This document shows, piece after piece, positions 43,051-55,110 of a stretch of 64,000 nucleotides of DNA. A program made the translations under genes and the position numbers. Numbering within the stretch: the stretch's first letter is position 1; every line of letters starts with the position of its first letter. The stretch comes from Vombatus ursinus (lineage: Eukaryota > Chordata > Mammalia > Diprotodontia > Vombatidae). The DNA lies in contig NW_020954548.1 in the NCBI RefSeq assembly GCF_900497805.2, positions 6,906,835 to 6,970,834 on the forward strand, given 5' to 3'. A model generated the notes under the pieces. That model ran no database searches. It was not told where the DNA came from and saw only the letters and a program-made list of their open reading frames with translations.

Positions 43051-43999
43051 GATTCCAGCCAATTACTTGAGTTATAATAAACTCTTTATTAAGGCAGTGG
43101 TCTGCTTCCAGTGTAGAGAATGTACTGTCCCAAGCTTTGCAGGTTTGTACAGCTGTTTCAGAGATCCTTCTAGGGACCTGTAAATTTTCAGTTCTTCCAA
43201 GGTGGCATGATAAGGGGTGAGGTGTTCATTTCTTTCCTGGCCTGTGCTCTGGTCTATGAGTGACCATAAGCACTCTTTTCTGTCTTGGAACTATGAGGAG
43301 GATTTCCTCTCCACCACCACTACAAGTTCACCACACCAGCACTCCTCCTCACCGCAGGACCGCCACCTAGAACTGTGACCCAGAACCAAGCACAGGCAAA
43401 GCAAGAGAATCCTGCACCAGCAATGAGATCTCTGCAATCCCCCTCTGATCAACCACCAGACTCCCCTTCAGTCTGTGGGTTGGAAGCTCAGGAAGCAGCC
43501 ACCACCTTAGGGCTATGTTCTGGAACTGGGGCTAAGGCCTAGCTCCTCTCTCAACGCAGAAACAGACTTTTCCCACTGACCTTCTAAATTGTCTTTGGCA
43601 TTTGTAGGTTGATAGGTCTGGAAACCACCACAGCTGCCCATGATTCAGTCCTCTGAGGCCTGCTCCAGGTTCACTGCGGCCTGCGCACCCACACCAAACT
43701 GCATTCCTCTCCCCGCCTGGTGTGATATACCTTTCTGATCAACCATCCCGGTTTTCTTGGGCTGGAAATTTGTTTCCCTCTGTCTTTTTGTGGGTTCTAC
43801 TGTTTTAGAATTTGTTTAGAGTCATTTTTATAGGTATTTGGAGGGATTTGGGGGAGAGCTCAAGCAAGTCACTGCTTTCACTCCGCCATCTTTGCTCTAC
43901 CCCTAAATTTGTCTTTATATCCCCCACTGCACCTTACACAGAACACTGCCCATAGTTGGCCCTAAAAGTTATGTATTGATTTAAATTTGAATTTATATT

Positions 44000-44305
44000 T
44001 ATACCATCTGAAATGGTTTAACTGCATAGATTTTTTTTGTAGTTTTTTTTTTCATTTCTCATTATTTGAAATGTGTAGGAATTAAAGAAATCTTAGAAAG
44101 ACATTTAAATTCATTTTCTCTTCTGGTTCCTTTCTTCAAGATTATACAGTAGACATATATGCCAGCATGCACACATTTCTAACTCATTCTATGTGTTTGA
44201 TTCAATTTTCTTAATTGTAGATGTATAATACAAATATTGTTTTTACAAGAAAAATTAAAAATTAGCTACTACAGCAATAAAAGAATTCAAAGGATGTCAG
44301 ATGAA
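44000..44305. other. AT-rich, no recognised feature
   Basis: No supported repeat or frame. Confidence 0.4.
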
Positions 44306-44309
44306 CTAA

Positions 44310-44552
44310 TCAGAGACAGCAGATAGTGTACTGGATAGAGCACTGGGCTTAGAGTCAGTAGACCTGATCTCAAATTCAGGCTCAGATGCTTACTAGCTTT
44401 GTGACCCAAGGCAAGTCACTTCACCTCTGTTCTCCTCAATGTCCTCAACTATTAAATGAGGATAATAATAGAATTTACCTCACACAGTTGTTGGGAGGAT
44501 CAAATGAGATAATACTTGTAATGCACTCATCACTTAGTGTCTGGCACACAGT
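44310..44552 (+). repeat. MIR/CORE-SINE, full length
   Basis: 'gtgtactggatagagcactg', 'gacccaaggcaagtcacttc', 'cctcacacagttgttgggag' and 'cttagtgtctggcacacag'. Confidence 0.88.
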
Positions 44553-44715
44553 GTTCAATCGTGTCTGACTCTTCATTTTCCTGGCAAAGACACTGGAGTG
44601 GTTTACCATTTTCTTCTCCAGTGGATTAAGGCAAATAGAGACTAAGTGACTTGCCCAGGATCACACAACTAGTATTTGAGGTTGGATTTGAACTCAGGTT
44701 TTCCTGACTCCAGAG
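44552..44715 (-). repeat. Marsupial SINE (MAR1 type), missing head
   Basis: 'gttcaatcgtgtctgactct', 'cactggagtggtttaccatt' and 'ggttttcctgactccagag'. It abuts the MIR end. Confidence 0.85.
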
Positions 44716-44729
44716 ACAGCTGATTCCAA

Positions 44730-45350
44730 TTTAAGACATCTCTAATTGTTAAGAAGTGCTTTCTTATATCAGGCCTGAACCTTTCTTTCTGCATCTTCCA
44801 CTCACTTTTTGCTCCTAATTGAGTTTCTGAGGTCAAGCAGAAGTCTAATCTTTCTTCACCTAAAATAAGCCTACAAATACTTAAAGACAATTCTTATTCC
44901 CTGTAAGATGTCTCTTCTTCTGGTTAATGGTACAAACTTACTCCAACCTGTTTTTATGTGGAACAATCTAAGGGCCCATCACTATCCTATGTGCCACATC
45001 TGCACACTCTTCAATGAATGCATTTCTTTTTTTTTTCTTCTTGGTCTAGACTTGTGGTTTCATCAGCATAGTGACCTCCTCCTGTGGAAACTCCTTCCAA
45101 CCAATGCAGAATGGAAAATTCTCTGTAACAGAATCTTCTCAAGTTGCCTGGAAGTTGTTACCTGCCCATTGTTTCCAGATGCTAGGGCAAGACTCAATTG
45201 ATGTCTTTCTGACACTATCCACTACTTCACATCCATTCCCTTCCTAAAATGTGGGGGCTAAAATTGAACATGCTCCATATGGGGTCTAAGCATGGCAGAG
45301 TACAGTTGAACAGACTCTGAGCTCCCTCACTGTGGACCCTAAATTACAAG
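44730..45350 (-). repeat. L3/CR1 LINE, reverse orientation
   Basis: 'cctaaaatgtgggggctaaa', 'attgaacatgctccatatgg' and 'ggtctaagcatggcagagta' correspond to the L3/CR1 stretch 'aaatgtggtgcccagaactg...gaggtctgaccagggcagagta'. Confidence 0.75.
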
Positions 45351-45915
45351 AAAGTGAAACTATATTCATTGTTTACATCACACATCTGACTCAAATTGAA
45401 CTTAAGTTCATTAAAACCATGAACTCCTTTTGAGAGGAACTGCTATCTATCCATATTTCCCCAAACTTTGACTAATAAGTTGATTTTTCTGAACCAAAGT
45501 GTGACTTCCAGGTCACATGACTGACAATGTAGCAGACTAGACATTTTCTCCAATCCTCACAACCTTGCACACCTCTCCAAAATAGGAATCATTTTCAAGA
45601 TATAAAGTCATTTCAGCTGTCTCTACGGATCAGATATCATGAACCCCTAACAAGGTAACAACTCCATGAAGTAACAACAGAGAAGTCTAACCCAAAATCC
45701 CTCAGGTACTTGTTCAGTACTTCCTCCCCTACCAGCCACCATGTTCTGTCAGGGCACATGAGACAACACACAAGGTTGCAAGAGAACTCAACTCTCCCTA
45801 TCTCCAATCATGCTCTGCCTAAGACGGCAGCAGTTAGGCAGTGCACCAAACTACAATGGCACTGGGACAGAACAGCATTTTTCATTTCCTTGGCATTTCT
45901 TTTCAGAATCAGTTC
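45350..45915. other. No recognised feature
   Basis: A 70-codon plus-strand frame (45710-45922) has no domain. Confidence 0.4.
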
Positions 45916-45926
45916 ATTCTGAATTT

Positions 45927-46081
45927 TTTTTTAATTATTTTTAGGCAATTGGGATTAAGTGACTTGCCCAGGGTCACACAGTTAGTAAGTGTCAAGTGTT
46001 TTGGTCTGAGGCCAGATTTGAATTCAGGTACTCCTGACATCAGGGCCAGTGCTCTTTCCACTGCGCCACCTAGCTGCCCCT
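45927..46081 (-). repeat. Marsupial SINE (short type)
   Basis: 'ggcaattgggattaagtgac', 'cacacagttagtaagtgtca' and the head 'gcgccacctagctgcccc'. Flanks 'cattctgaattt' and 'cgttctgaactt' at 45915 and 46082 are an eroded target duplication. Confidence 0.88.
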
Positions 46082-46109
46082 CGTTCTGAACTTTCATTGC
46101 TCCTGATGC

Positions 46110-46480
46110 TATCACTTTTTTCTTGTCTTTTTTTTCTTTTTCAATTTTTATTGATGTCCTTTGTGTTAATATCACATTTATTTCCTCTTTACCTTACCCA
46201 TTAAGCCATCCCTAGACCTATTAAAAAAGAATTAAAAAAAAAACAGTTTAGCAAAATAAAAAACACATCCAACCCTATCTGACAATATATACAATATTCT
46301 ATTCCCATAAACCCCTCACTTTAACAATGAAAGAAGGGAGATATATTTTCTCCACTTCTCTCTGGAGATAAGCTTAGCCATTATAGTTACATGATTTCAT
46401 TTTTTTCAATTTTCGTTGTCTTCTGAAGTGGTTGGGTCAATTCACAATGTAACTTTCAAGGAGCATGTTATATGTTGTTG
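46110..46480 (-). repeat. Marsupial LINE 3' UTR-type repeat
   Basis: 'tcaatttttattgatgtcct', 'cagtttagcaaaataaaaaa' and 'tctctctggagataagctta' form a recurrent marsupial LINE 3' segment. It may be the 3' end of the L1 that continues upstream in element orientation (46690-49960). Confidence 0.5.
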
Positions 46481-46689
46481 TTTTTATTATTTTAAAGCAC
46501 CTCTTACATTTTTAAAGCAACTGTCTACTTTTCAGACAGCCCATTTTCCCATAGAAGAGACTCATATGTGTATTCTTTGATCTGAGCACTCAATAAATTT
46601 ATATTTTGTCCTCTGTGGAACAAATTCTCTCCTCTGATCGCCTGACACAGATCAAGATTCCTTTTGCCTCTACATATTTGCTAATGTAA

Positions 46690-49600
46690 AAAATGTTTTC
46701 CTTTTTTTATATCGAATCATTTCTTATGTTCTGCTGTGTACATGGCTATGTTTTTTTCTTTTCTCATTTCCTATTTAAGTTTAAAATAAATTTTAAAAAT
46801 TACCAAAAAAAAGACTATTATCTTCTACCCATAACTGTGAGAGAGATATATGACTTGCTTCTCTTCTCATTGTTCTTATGATATGATTTTTGTTATTAAA
46901 ATTGGATATCATTTAGAATGCATTACTGAATATGGTGTAAAGTCGATCTAGGGGGCAGCTAGGTGGCGCAGTGAATAGAGCACTGACCCTGAAGTCAGGA
47001 GGACCTGAGTTCAAATCTGACCTCAGACACATAATACTTCCTACCTGTGTGACTCTGGGCGAGTCACTTAACCCCAGTTGCCTCATTAAAAAATAAATAA
47101 ATAAATAAAATGTTGATCTAAGGATAGTTTCTTTAAGATTTATTTCTATTTTTTCAAGCATTTTTAACAAATAAGAATTTTTTTTTGCTAAGTAATTAAT
47201 GTTTTCCACTTTATCAAATACTTGGTTAATGGCTTTCATTCTTTCTGATTCTCCCTTGTCTAGTCTGTTGCACTGATATCTCTATTTTTTATTAAACAAT
47301 AACAGATGTTTCCTCTGACTGCTGCTTTATGATATAGTTTGACATCTGGAAGCAGTATTCCCCATTCCTCTCTACTTCTTTTCATCATTTCTCATATAGA
47401 TAATATGAAGTTTTTGTTTTTCCAAATGATTTTGGTTATTATTTTATCAAGTTCCATAAAATATTCCCTTGGCAATTTGATAGGTATAGTTTTAAAAGTG
47501 TAAATTAACTTTGATGGTTTTGTCACTTTTATTTTATTAGCATGGCCTAGTCTTGAGCACTGAATATTCCTCCAGCTATTTATGTTGCTTTTTCTTTCTT
47601 TAAGTCATGCCTTATAATTGAATCTATGAGTCTTATGTGTACTTAGGTAGGCCAGTTCCCACCTATTTTATGCATTTTGTAGTTATCTGGGATGGGATTT
47701 CCCTTTCTATGAATGCTTCTTGGGTTTTCTTATTATAATATAGAAATTTTATTTATTTTTGAGGATTTGTTTTGTAGCCTGAAACTCTGCGGAATCTATT
47801 AATTTTCTCATGTAGTACCTTTGCTAATTCCCTAGGATTTTCCAAGTATATATCAGCAAATAGGGATAGTTTTTTCTCCTCTTTACCTGTACTTAGGTCT
47901 TTAATTTCTTTCTTATCTTATTGTTGTTGCTAGCATTTTTGGGTCTATGTCATATAATAGTGAGGATAGTGGTCATCCTTGTTTCAATCCTGTACTTATT
48001 AGAAAATGATCTACTGTATCCCCGTTGAATATGATGCCTGCTTTTGATTTTAAATAGATGCTTTATATGATATTTAAAAGTCCCTCTATGATTATATTTT
48101 ATAGGCTTTTTAGCATAAATGAATGTTGTACTTTGTCAAAGGCTTTTTTTTCTGGATTTACTGAGATGATCATTTGGTTTTGGATGTTTTGATTTTTAAG
48201 GTGACTAATTATGTTGATTGTTTTCCTAATGTTGAACCATCCTTGTATCCCTAATATAAATTCCTGTTGGTTATAATGAATGATTTCTTTGATAAATTGC
48301 TGTAGTCTGATGGACAAGATTTTGTTTAAAAATTTTGAGTCAATATTCATTAATGATGTTGACCTACAGTTTTCCTTCTGTGTTTTACCTTTCCTCAGTT
48401 TAGTGAGTAGGACTATATTTTATCTCATAAAAGGATTCTGGCAAAATGCTTTCTAAATTTTTTGAGAATAATTTAAGAAGTATAGGTGCTAATTAGTCTT
48501 TAAAAGTTTGACAGAATTCTCCTGTGAACCCATAGAGGACCAATTTTGACCCCCTACCACCACTTTTTGAGAATTCTTTTACAGGGAGCTCTATATCATT
48601 TTTCTGAGACTGGGCTATTTAAGATCTCTATCTGGTTTTCTGACAGTTTGGATGTTTCATATTTTTTCTTTCCTCGATTTCTTTTATGTTCTCAGTTTTG
48701 CTAGAATATAACTGTGCATAATATGTTGTGACTACTCTTTTGTTTCTTCTGGTTTTATTGTAATATCACCTTGCTCATTTTGATATTTTATTTATTTGAT
48801 TTTCTGCTTTCCTCTTTTTAATCAGATTAGATAAGGTTTATCAATTTTATTAGTCTTTTCAAAGAACCAGCTTTTACTTTTACTTTCCATTTCTGTTTTT
48901 TATTCCAATTTACCTATTTGTCCTCTAATTTTAATATCTCCTCTTTTAAGCTTATTTTCAATTTATTTGTTGACTTTCCAACTTTTAAATCCATATTACA
49001 TTTATAAATCCTCTTTCTCTCTCTCTTTTTGTTAGCATATCTTTGTAGGGATATGATTTTTCCCCCGAGGACTGTTTTAGCTGAATCCAAAAAGTAAATG
49101 GTATCATTTTCTTTCACGTAATTAATTGTTTCTATTACTTATTCTTTGATCTATTTAGAATTTCATTATTAAGTATCCATGTGTGTCTATGTCTTTTGTT
49201 TGCAGTCCTTGAACCAATGACTGTTTTTTTCTTTTTTTATTGTGTAATGTTCCATAAAATACAATCCTTTTTACATTTGCAACATCTCAGTGCCCTGATA
49301 CACAGTATTTTTTTTGTAAAATTTCCATGTTGTGCTCAGAAATAGGTCCATTCATTTGCAGTAATGTTTACAAGATTTCATAAGTCTTTTAGCTCTACTT
49401 TATCCAGCAATGTGTTAAGTTTCATATTTTCCTTTCTATTTATCTTTCTATTATACTTATCCAAAATGGAGAGAGGGACATTGAAGTTTCCTTTCACTAT
49501 TTTATTTTTATATCTTCTGAGAGCTTGATTAATGTTTCCTTTATGAAATTTGGATGCTAAGACATTCAAAGCATATAAGTAATGATACTGGTTTGCTGTC

Positions 49601-49960
49601 TACAGTTCTTTTTAGAATAATGTAGTTTTCTTTTTATACCATTTAATTTTTCAAATGTTTCTTTTTTGCTTTGTCTGAAAGAATGATTATGACTCTTGCT
49701 TTTTTGGATTCATTTTAAGCATAGTAATTTTTTTCTCATTCCCCTAAGTTTTATTTTCTGTATATTTTGTTTTTTAAATGTGTTTCTTATAAACAACACA
49801 TTGTAGGGTTTTGATTTCTAATCCAATCTGTCACTCTTTATTGTTTTATTGGATTGCTTAATCCATTCACATTTTAAGTTATGAGAATTAGGTTTATATT
49901 TTCTTCCATTTGTCTCTAATATTGATTTTTTAAGTTATAATTTTTCCCTTCTCTTCCACT
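46690..49960 (-). mobile_element. Old L1 LINE with decayed ORF2
   Basis: Minus-strand fragments follow L1 ORF2 in order. The endonuclease start region lies near 49780-49900 (a decayed DWIRNQNPTMCCL). GNFNVPLSILDKYNRKIN is at 49378-49569 and KISLKEEILKLEDK at 48914-49117. The reverse transcriptase part is at 48099-48350 (LNKILSIRLQQFIKEIIHYN and QGWFNIRKTINIISHL, then EKKAFDKVQ). A decayed FADD box ([10 protein letters not shown]) lies near 47830. Many stops and frameshifts; dead. A SINE sits inside at 46951-47110. Confidence 0.85.
46951..47110 (+). repeat. Marsupial SINE (short type) in old L1
   Basis: 'ggggcagctaggtggcgcag', 'ctgggcgagtcacttaaccc' and the tail (AAAT)n. Flanks agtcgatcta (46941-46950) and tgttgatcta (47111-47120) fit an eroded target duplication. 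Confidence 0.93.
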
Positions 49961-49964
49961 GTAA

Positions 49965-51225
49965 ATAGAGAATTCTGTCTCTTCAGTTACTTTAGTTTAG
50001 TCTTTTTTAGGTGACTGTATTCCAACTGGCACTTTTTCCCTCACTGAAAATACTCTCCTCTCATTTGTTGCCCCTTTCTCTTTGGAGTTTTGCTCATTAA
50101 TTTTTTTTTCTTTCTTGTTTTTATCTGGTTATTTAATTTCCCTCACCTTTTTTTTTCTTTTTCAGTTAGTCAAGGAAATTTTCCCTTTCTTCTCCCTTCC
50201 CCCTTCAACTAGTCCTGTTAATTAGCTTTTAAATTTTCATTTTTTGTGCCTCTTTCCAGAAAGTATTTCTCTTACTCTCTTCATTTTCCACTCTCTCTGT
50301 CTACTCTAGACCCTTTTCTTTGATTCATGATTCCTATGATTACATTGCTCTCTCTATTCTCTGTAAAATTTCCAAGGTATCCATTTTTGCCTCTCTCCTC
50401 TTGGCACTTTCTACCACTGCATCACAGAACATGGATTTCCCCCTTTTTCACTGTGCCTCATTCTCAGAACAATGCCAATTCCAGGAGGTGACAGAAAGGA
50501 TACTGCCCGATGGTAGGACCACCTAGCAGCACATCCCTGATTATGTAGCCCAACACTGATCTATACAGTTCCCCATTTGTCTCAAAATTTCTTCCCTAGG
50601 TATATGACCTCTTATTCCTTAGATGCCAATTGCCCCTGATAAATCCAATGCCCTCCCCTCAAATACACACACTTCCAAGATCAGATGAGTGGTCTTTTCA
50701 AGTACCAAATCCCCCAAACAACACCTAGTAAAAGGTCACTATCTCCCTTGACAGAGCTCTCATCCTCACCCATGGGAGCATTCAGCAGTAGAATTCCCTC
50801 CCATCACCAAAGCAAACCTCCCTGTTTTCCCTCCTTTTTCAATCCTTCTCCACTATACCTCTTCATCTACTTCCCAGCAGGCTTTTCTCTTCCTGAGATA
50901 CCACAAGGTTCAATATTCCCTCCTTTCTAGACTTTGATTTGATCCAGACACATCTCATCTTATTCCCCTCTACCTCCCTCTGCTTCTCTCTCCTTCTCAT
51001 GTAATTTCTCATTTTGTAATGCTGTCCCACAAAGTTGATTAGCCATAGTCAGGATGCCATAAGGTTCTGTCCATAATGTCCATCTCTCCAGTGTTATCTC
51101 CACCTGACTTCTTCTTTCACTTCTATCTTTCTGTGTACATTTAGAAATATGTCTCTTACTGGTCCCACAGTTGTTGCTCTATGGATGTCTTTGGGTGCTG
51201 AATTTGTTCATTCCTCCCTCATTTC
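49965..51225. other. No firm call
   Basis: T- and C-rich DNA just upstream (in element orientation) of the L1 ORF2 could hold L1 5' remnants, but I cannot align it. Frames of 68 and 81 codons (50320-50526, 50685-50930) show no domain. Confidence 0.3.
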
Positions 51226-51229
51226 TATT

Positions 51230-51470
51230 ATCTGGAACAGACAAATTCAAATAGGATTAGGAGCTACTAAACCATACATAAGGATCCCTATCAGCTGCAT
51301 ATTGACTTAGAAAATCACATATTCATATTATCTATGTCCTATTGTACTTTTTATTTATTTTGTTAAACATTTTCTTAATTACATTTTAATCTGGTTTGGG
51401 TCTCACTCAGGAATGTCGCAAGCAGCAATGCAGACTGCAGGCCATGAGTTTGACACCCCTAGTCTAGAGT
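51230..51470 (-). mobile_element. Possible nonautonomous hAT-like DNA transposon
   Basis: The right end 'catgagtttgacacccctag' is the complement of 'ctaggggtgtcaaactcatg', a terminus I associate with hAT-type elements in marsupials. The interior ('ttaattacattttaatctgg') also fits. The left terminus and an 8-bp duplication are not clear. Confidence 0.35.
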
Positions 51471-51827
51471 TTTCAAGAAGCAAATAATCTCTTCAGATCT
51501 TGTATTCTTTCTCAGAATGTATCAAATGCTTCTTTATTACTGAACATTTATCTTTTTTTCATTTTGGCTAAGCTCAGTTTGTAGGGTAGGTCACTCTGAT
51601 CTACATCCTGAAACATGTCAGCTTTGTGACAATGGGTAGTAATTAAATCTTAGTAATCAAAAAAATGCTTAAAAAAAAGCTATTATGATAAATTACAGAT
51701 AAGATATTGATCTACATAAATTGAGGGTGTCAAACTTTTCTGTTCCACCATGGATCTGAACTCCCTCTTCTCTAAACCAAAAGGAGAAAAAAAAATTCCA
51801 CTATAGATTTATTCAAAAAAATATTCA

Positions 51828-53107
51828 GGGGGCAGAGCCAAGATGGCAGAGGGAAAGTAGTGGCTATCTTGAACTCTCTCCCAAAGCCCTCCAAATACCT
51901 ATAAAAAAGGACTCTAAACAAATTCTAAAGCAGCAGAACCCACAAAAAGACAGAGGGAAACAAATTTCCAGCCAAAAACAACCTGGATGGTTGATCAGAA
52001 ATGTATATCACACTGGGCAGGGAGAGGAGAGCAGTTCAGCATGGGCGCACAGGCCGCAGCGACCCTGGAGCAGGCCTCAGAGGACTGAATCGAGGGTAGC
52101 TGTGGCAGTTTCCAGACTTCTCAACCCCTGAATGCCAAAGACAACTTAGAAGGTCAGTGGGAAAAGTCTGTGACTGCGGTGAGAGAGGAGCTAGGTCTCG
52201 CTGCAAGTCTTGAGCATGGCCTCTGGGGCAGCAGCTGCCTCCTGAGCTTTTGGCCCACAGACTCAAGGGGAATAGAGTGGCTGATCAGAGGGGGATTGCA
52301 GGGATCTCTTTGCCAGTGCTGAGGCCGGAATCTCTTGCTTTACCTTGGATCTGGGTAGCAGTTCTGAGGGGCGGTCCTGGGGCGAAGAGGAGTGCTGGCT
52401 TGGTGGAGATTGTTGTGGCGGTGGAGAGGAAACACCTCGCCCCTTATCATACCACCTTGGAAGAACTGAAAATTTACAGGTCCCTAAAAGTACCTCTGAA
52501 AACAGCTGTACAAACCCCTGAAGGTTGGGACAGTACACTCTTCACATTGGAAGCAGACTCTTACCTTAACAAAGAGTTTAAAACTCAAGTAACTGGCTGG
52601 GATCATGAATAAGCAGTGCAAAAAACATTATCTTACTTTGGTGACAAAGAAGATCAAAACATACAACCAGAAGAAGACAACAAAGCCAAAACTCCTACAT
52701 CCAAAGCCTCCAAGAAAAATATGAATCAGTCCCAGGCCTTGGAAGAGCTCAAAAGGGATTTTGAGAAGCAAGTAAGAGAAGTAAAGGAAAGACAGAGTGA
52801 TGCAAGAAAATCATGAAAAACAAGTCAACAGCTTGCCAAATGAGACCCCCAAAAAATACTGAAGAAAATAACACCTTAAAAAATAGCCTAACCCAAACGG
52901 CAAAAGAGGTCCAAAAAGCCAATGAGGAGAAGAATGCCCTAAAAAGCAAAATTGGCCAAATGGAAAAGGAAGTCCAAAAGATTACTGAAGAAAATACTTC
53001 CTTCATAATTAGAATAGAGCAATTGGAAGCTAATGACTTTATGAGAAATCAAGACACTGTAAAACAAATCCAAAAGAATGAAAAATTAAAAAACAATGTG
53101 AAATATC
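51828..53107 (+). mobile_element. HAL1/L1 copy 3: 5' end kept, 3' end absent
   Basis: It starts 'gggggcagagccaagatggc', with the full 5' UTR and the first half of ORF1, and stops within ORF1 at 'gtgaaatatc'. The same 15-bp sequence tcaaaaaaatattca stands on both sides (51813-51827 and 53108-53122), a target duplication. No 3' UTR or separate A-tail is present, the reverse of the usual 5' truncation. With the 3' half missing, HAL1 and L1 cannot be told apart. Confidence 0.85.
52605..53107 (+). pseudogene. Copy 3 ORF1, N-terminal half only
   Basis: Starts with ATG at 52605 (MNKQCKKHYLTLVTKKIK in its first frame, with the family's FGDKEDQNIQPEEDNKAKTP in the neighbouring frame). Coiled-coil segments follow (NTLKNSLTQTAKEVQKANEE). 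The RNA-binding and C-terminal domains are absent because the element ends here. Confidence 0.75.
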
Positions 53108-53124
53108 TCAAAAAAATATTCAAC

Positions 53125-53325
53125 TTCATCATTGTTACAGATCCTTTCTCCCTTACCACAGCCCTTCTAGGAGGAGAACATCTTTGTGTTTCTATAGCAG
53201 AAACATTTAATAACCTGACACTAAGTTCCTTGGAACTTCTCTAGTCTGGTTTTTAGCTAACTTAAATACAATATGCCATTGAGCTTGTACTTGAAGCCTG
53301 TCTAGATGTGTAGTATATGCCAGAG
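53125..53325. other. Unique flank
   Basis: No repeat or exon recognised. Confidence 0.4.
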
Positions 53326-53329
53326 CTTG

Positions 53330-53430
53330 TATTTCCATGCCAAGAGTTCAAGGTCAGTCAATTAATAAGCATTTATCTATTAAACGCCTACTATGTGATA
53401 GGCACTGTGCTAAGCCATAAGAACACAAAA
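53330..53430 (+). repeat. Ancient dispersed repeat, start region
   Basis: 'caattaataagcatttatct', 'cctactatgtgataggcact' and 'gtgctaagccataagaacac' fit the start of the common ancient family. Confidence 0.65.
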
Positions 53431-53639
53431 AGAGGAAAAAGATTGTCCATAAAGGTCAGCTCTAACAAGGGGACATCAGAAGAGGGCTTTGGTGGAGATA
53501 TTCTATGTTTTTTTTTTCAAAATAAAACCTTGGAGAACCAATTAAAAGTACCTTATATTTATTCTAGAGATAACATGAGAGTCTGTGTACTAGACTGGAG
53601 GAAATAAGGATGAGAGAAGGTGTGAAGTCAGTGAAAAAC

Positions 53640-53725
53640 CATAAAACTCATTATAAAATGAGACAGTTGGACTAAAAAATGGCTGCAGTCCTTCATAGCT
53701 ATAAATCATTTGGTCCTATGAGCCA
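53640..53725 (+). repeat. MIR 3' fragment
   Basis: 'taaaatgagacagttggact' followed by 'cagtccttcatagctataaa'. Confidence 0.55.
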
Positions 53726-53879
53726 GTTTCCTTCCTATTGCACTACAGTTTCAGTGACATCTGAAACGTAGTATATGAAAACTAGAACCCATACTCTCTT
53801 TCCAGTTGTGCACTGGCTTTCTTGGCAACTTCTACATCATGGTCTAGCTGCAGAACTATCATATTAGCAGTATCTAAGT

Positions 53880-54035
53880 TTTGCAATCATGGTGTTATTT
53901 TGGACTCATCATTCATCTTTCTTTGATTCCTTCCCTCACATCCAATTAGTTCCCAAACCCTATCAATCCATGCTCCACAATCTGTGTGTGTGTGTGAGAG
54001 AGAAAAAGATAGAGACAGATAGACAGAGAGAGAGG

Positions 54036-54105
<70 letters not shown>

Positions 54106-54115
54106 NNNNNNNNNN

Positions 54116-54177
<62 letters not shown>

Positions 54178-54320
54178 TTCCCCTTTAAGTCAATTGTAGC
54201 TACCACCACTCCCCAACTCCTTATACTGTCTGGATTAGCTGCATGACACTCAGAATTTATTACATGCCTTTATCCAAACCATTGTGATAAGTCTTCTTGG
54301 GGTATATTAAAGGAACATAG
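53880..54320 (+). repeat. L2 LINE with an internal microsatellite
   Basis: 'gtgttattttggactcatca', 'catccaattagttcccaaac' and 'cctatcaatccatgctccac' are L2. After the GA array the L2 resumes with 'gtagctaccaccactcccca', 'ctggattagctgcatgacac' and 'acatgcctttatccaaacc'. Confidence 0.75.
53982..54174. repeat. (GA)n array with an assembly gap
   Basis: Short GT run then GA-rich and (GA)n sequence. Ten N at 54106-54115 mark an unresolved length. Confidence 0.97.
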
Positions 54321-54599
54321 GTAAGAAATTGTCAGTAAATCAGTTGTTTCAATTAATTAGGTCAAGAATCAGGATATGCAGTTTTGTGGACTGACTGAAT
54401 TTACTCATTTTTCAACTATTTCTTTTGTTTTTTTTTTCTTTGTATCTATAGACACATTCTTTGGAATTTTTCTTTTTGCTTTGTGTGAAAATTGCATTTT
54501 AATAAAAAATGAAAAGTTAAACAAATCAAACCACAAAAACTAGGTGAAGCAGTTCAGTGCAAGAAATTCATACTGATTCTATAAATCATTTGGAAATTT

Positions 54600-55110
54600 A
54601 GAGTCCTTTTTGTTGCGGAAAACTCTGCATTTCAGAGTAGCCCATTTAAAAGTTAATAATTTATGTTTTAAATGTCATGAGTCACTATTTTAAAAAGCCT
54701 CTACAGCCTAATTAATGGACTATTCTGGAAAAGATTCAGTAAAATGCTTAATAATTTCATTTAAAAGGTGTTTGTCCTAAAAATCAGCTTATTTATGGCT
54801 GTGCATAAATACAAAGTGTTATCCATATTATTTATGCTTGACTAATAAATGACATCCTCTATTCATAAAATGACCTTGCACTGGGAGCAGATCTATTAGT
54901 CCTTTCTCCCCAGTCTCTAATGAATATTTTTCATAAGCTCCTTCTCTGTTACCTTTATGAGAATATTACGGGCAAGCTGAATTTAAAATGACAGTCTATA
55001 TTTTACTCTTATGTAGCCATTTAACAAAATAAATTAAAAAACTGACAATCAAAACTTTTGACTTATTTCTTGAGTAACCGAGAGCACTTGTCTCTATGTC
55101 CTCTCTAAGT
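54600..55110. promoter_or_regulatory. Candidate conserved noncoding block
   Basis: About 500 bp without recognisable repeats, rich in homeodomain-like and AT-rich motifs ('cctaattaatggactattct', 'aaatgcttaataatttcatt', 'tttatggctgtgcataaata', 'aaatgacagtc'). The texture is like deeply conserved vertebrate enhancers. Inference from composition only. Confidence 0.35.

Larger units (their letters stand above)
40289..43904 (-). mobile_element. HAL1 copy 2 with extra 3' DNA
   Basis: On the minus strand it starts at 43904 ('aggggtagagcaaagatggc'). A 5' UTR of about 0.85 kb is followed by ORF1 (41973-43050), a purine-rich 3' UTR with a long GATA array, and an A-rich tail at about 40791-40816. About 500 bp of other DNA and a final A-rich end at 40289 follow. 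Target duplications agatttgtcttt/aaatttgtcttt (40277-40288 and 43905-43916) match at 11 of 12 positions, and the interrupted L2 confirms both ends. No ORF2 is present. Confidence 0.85.

Noticed and set aside
53889-54188. About 99-codon frame rich in Arg-Glu
   Set aside because: Translation of a GA array across an N gap.
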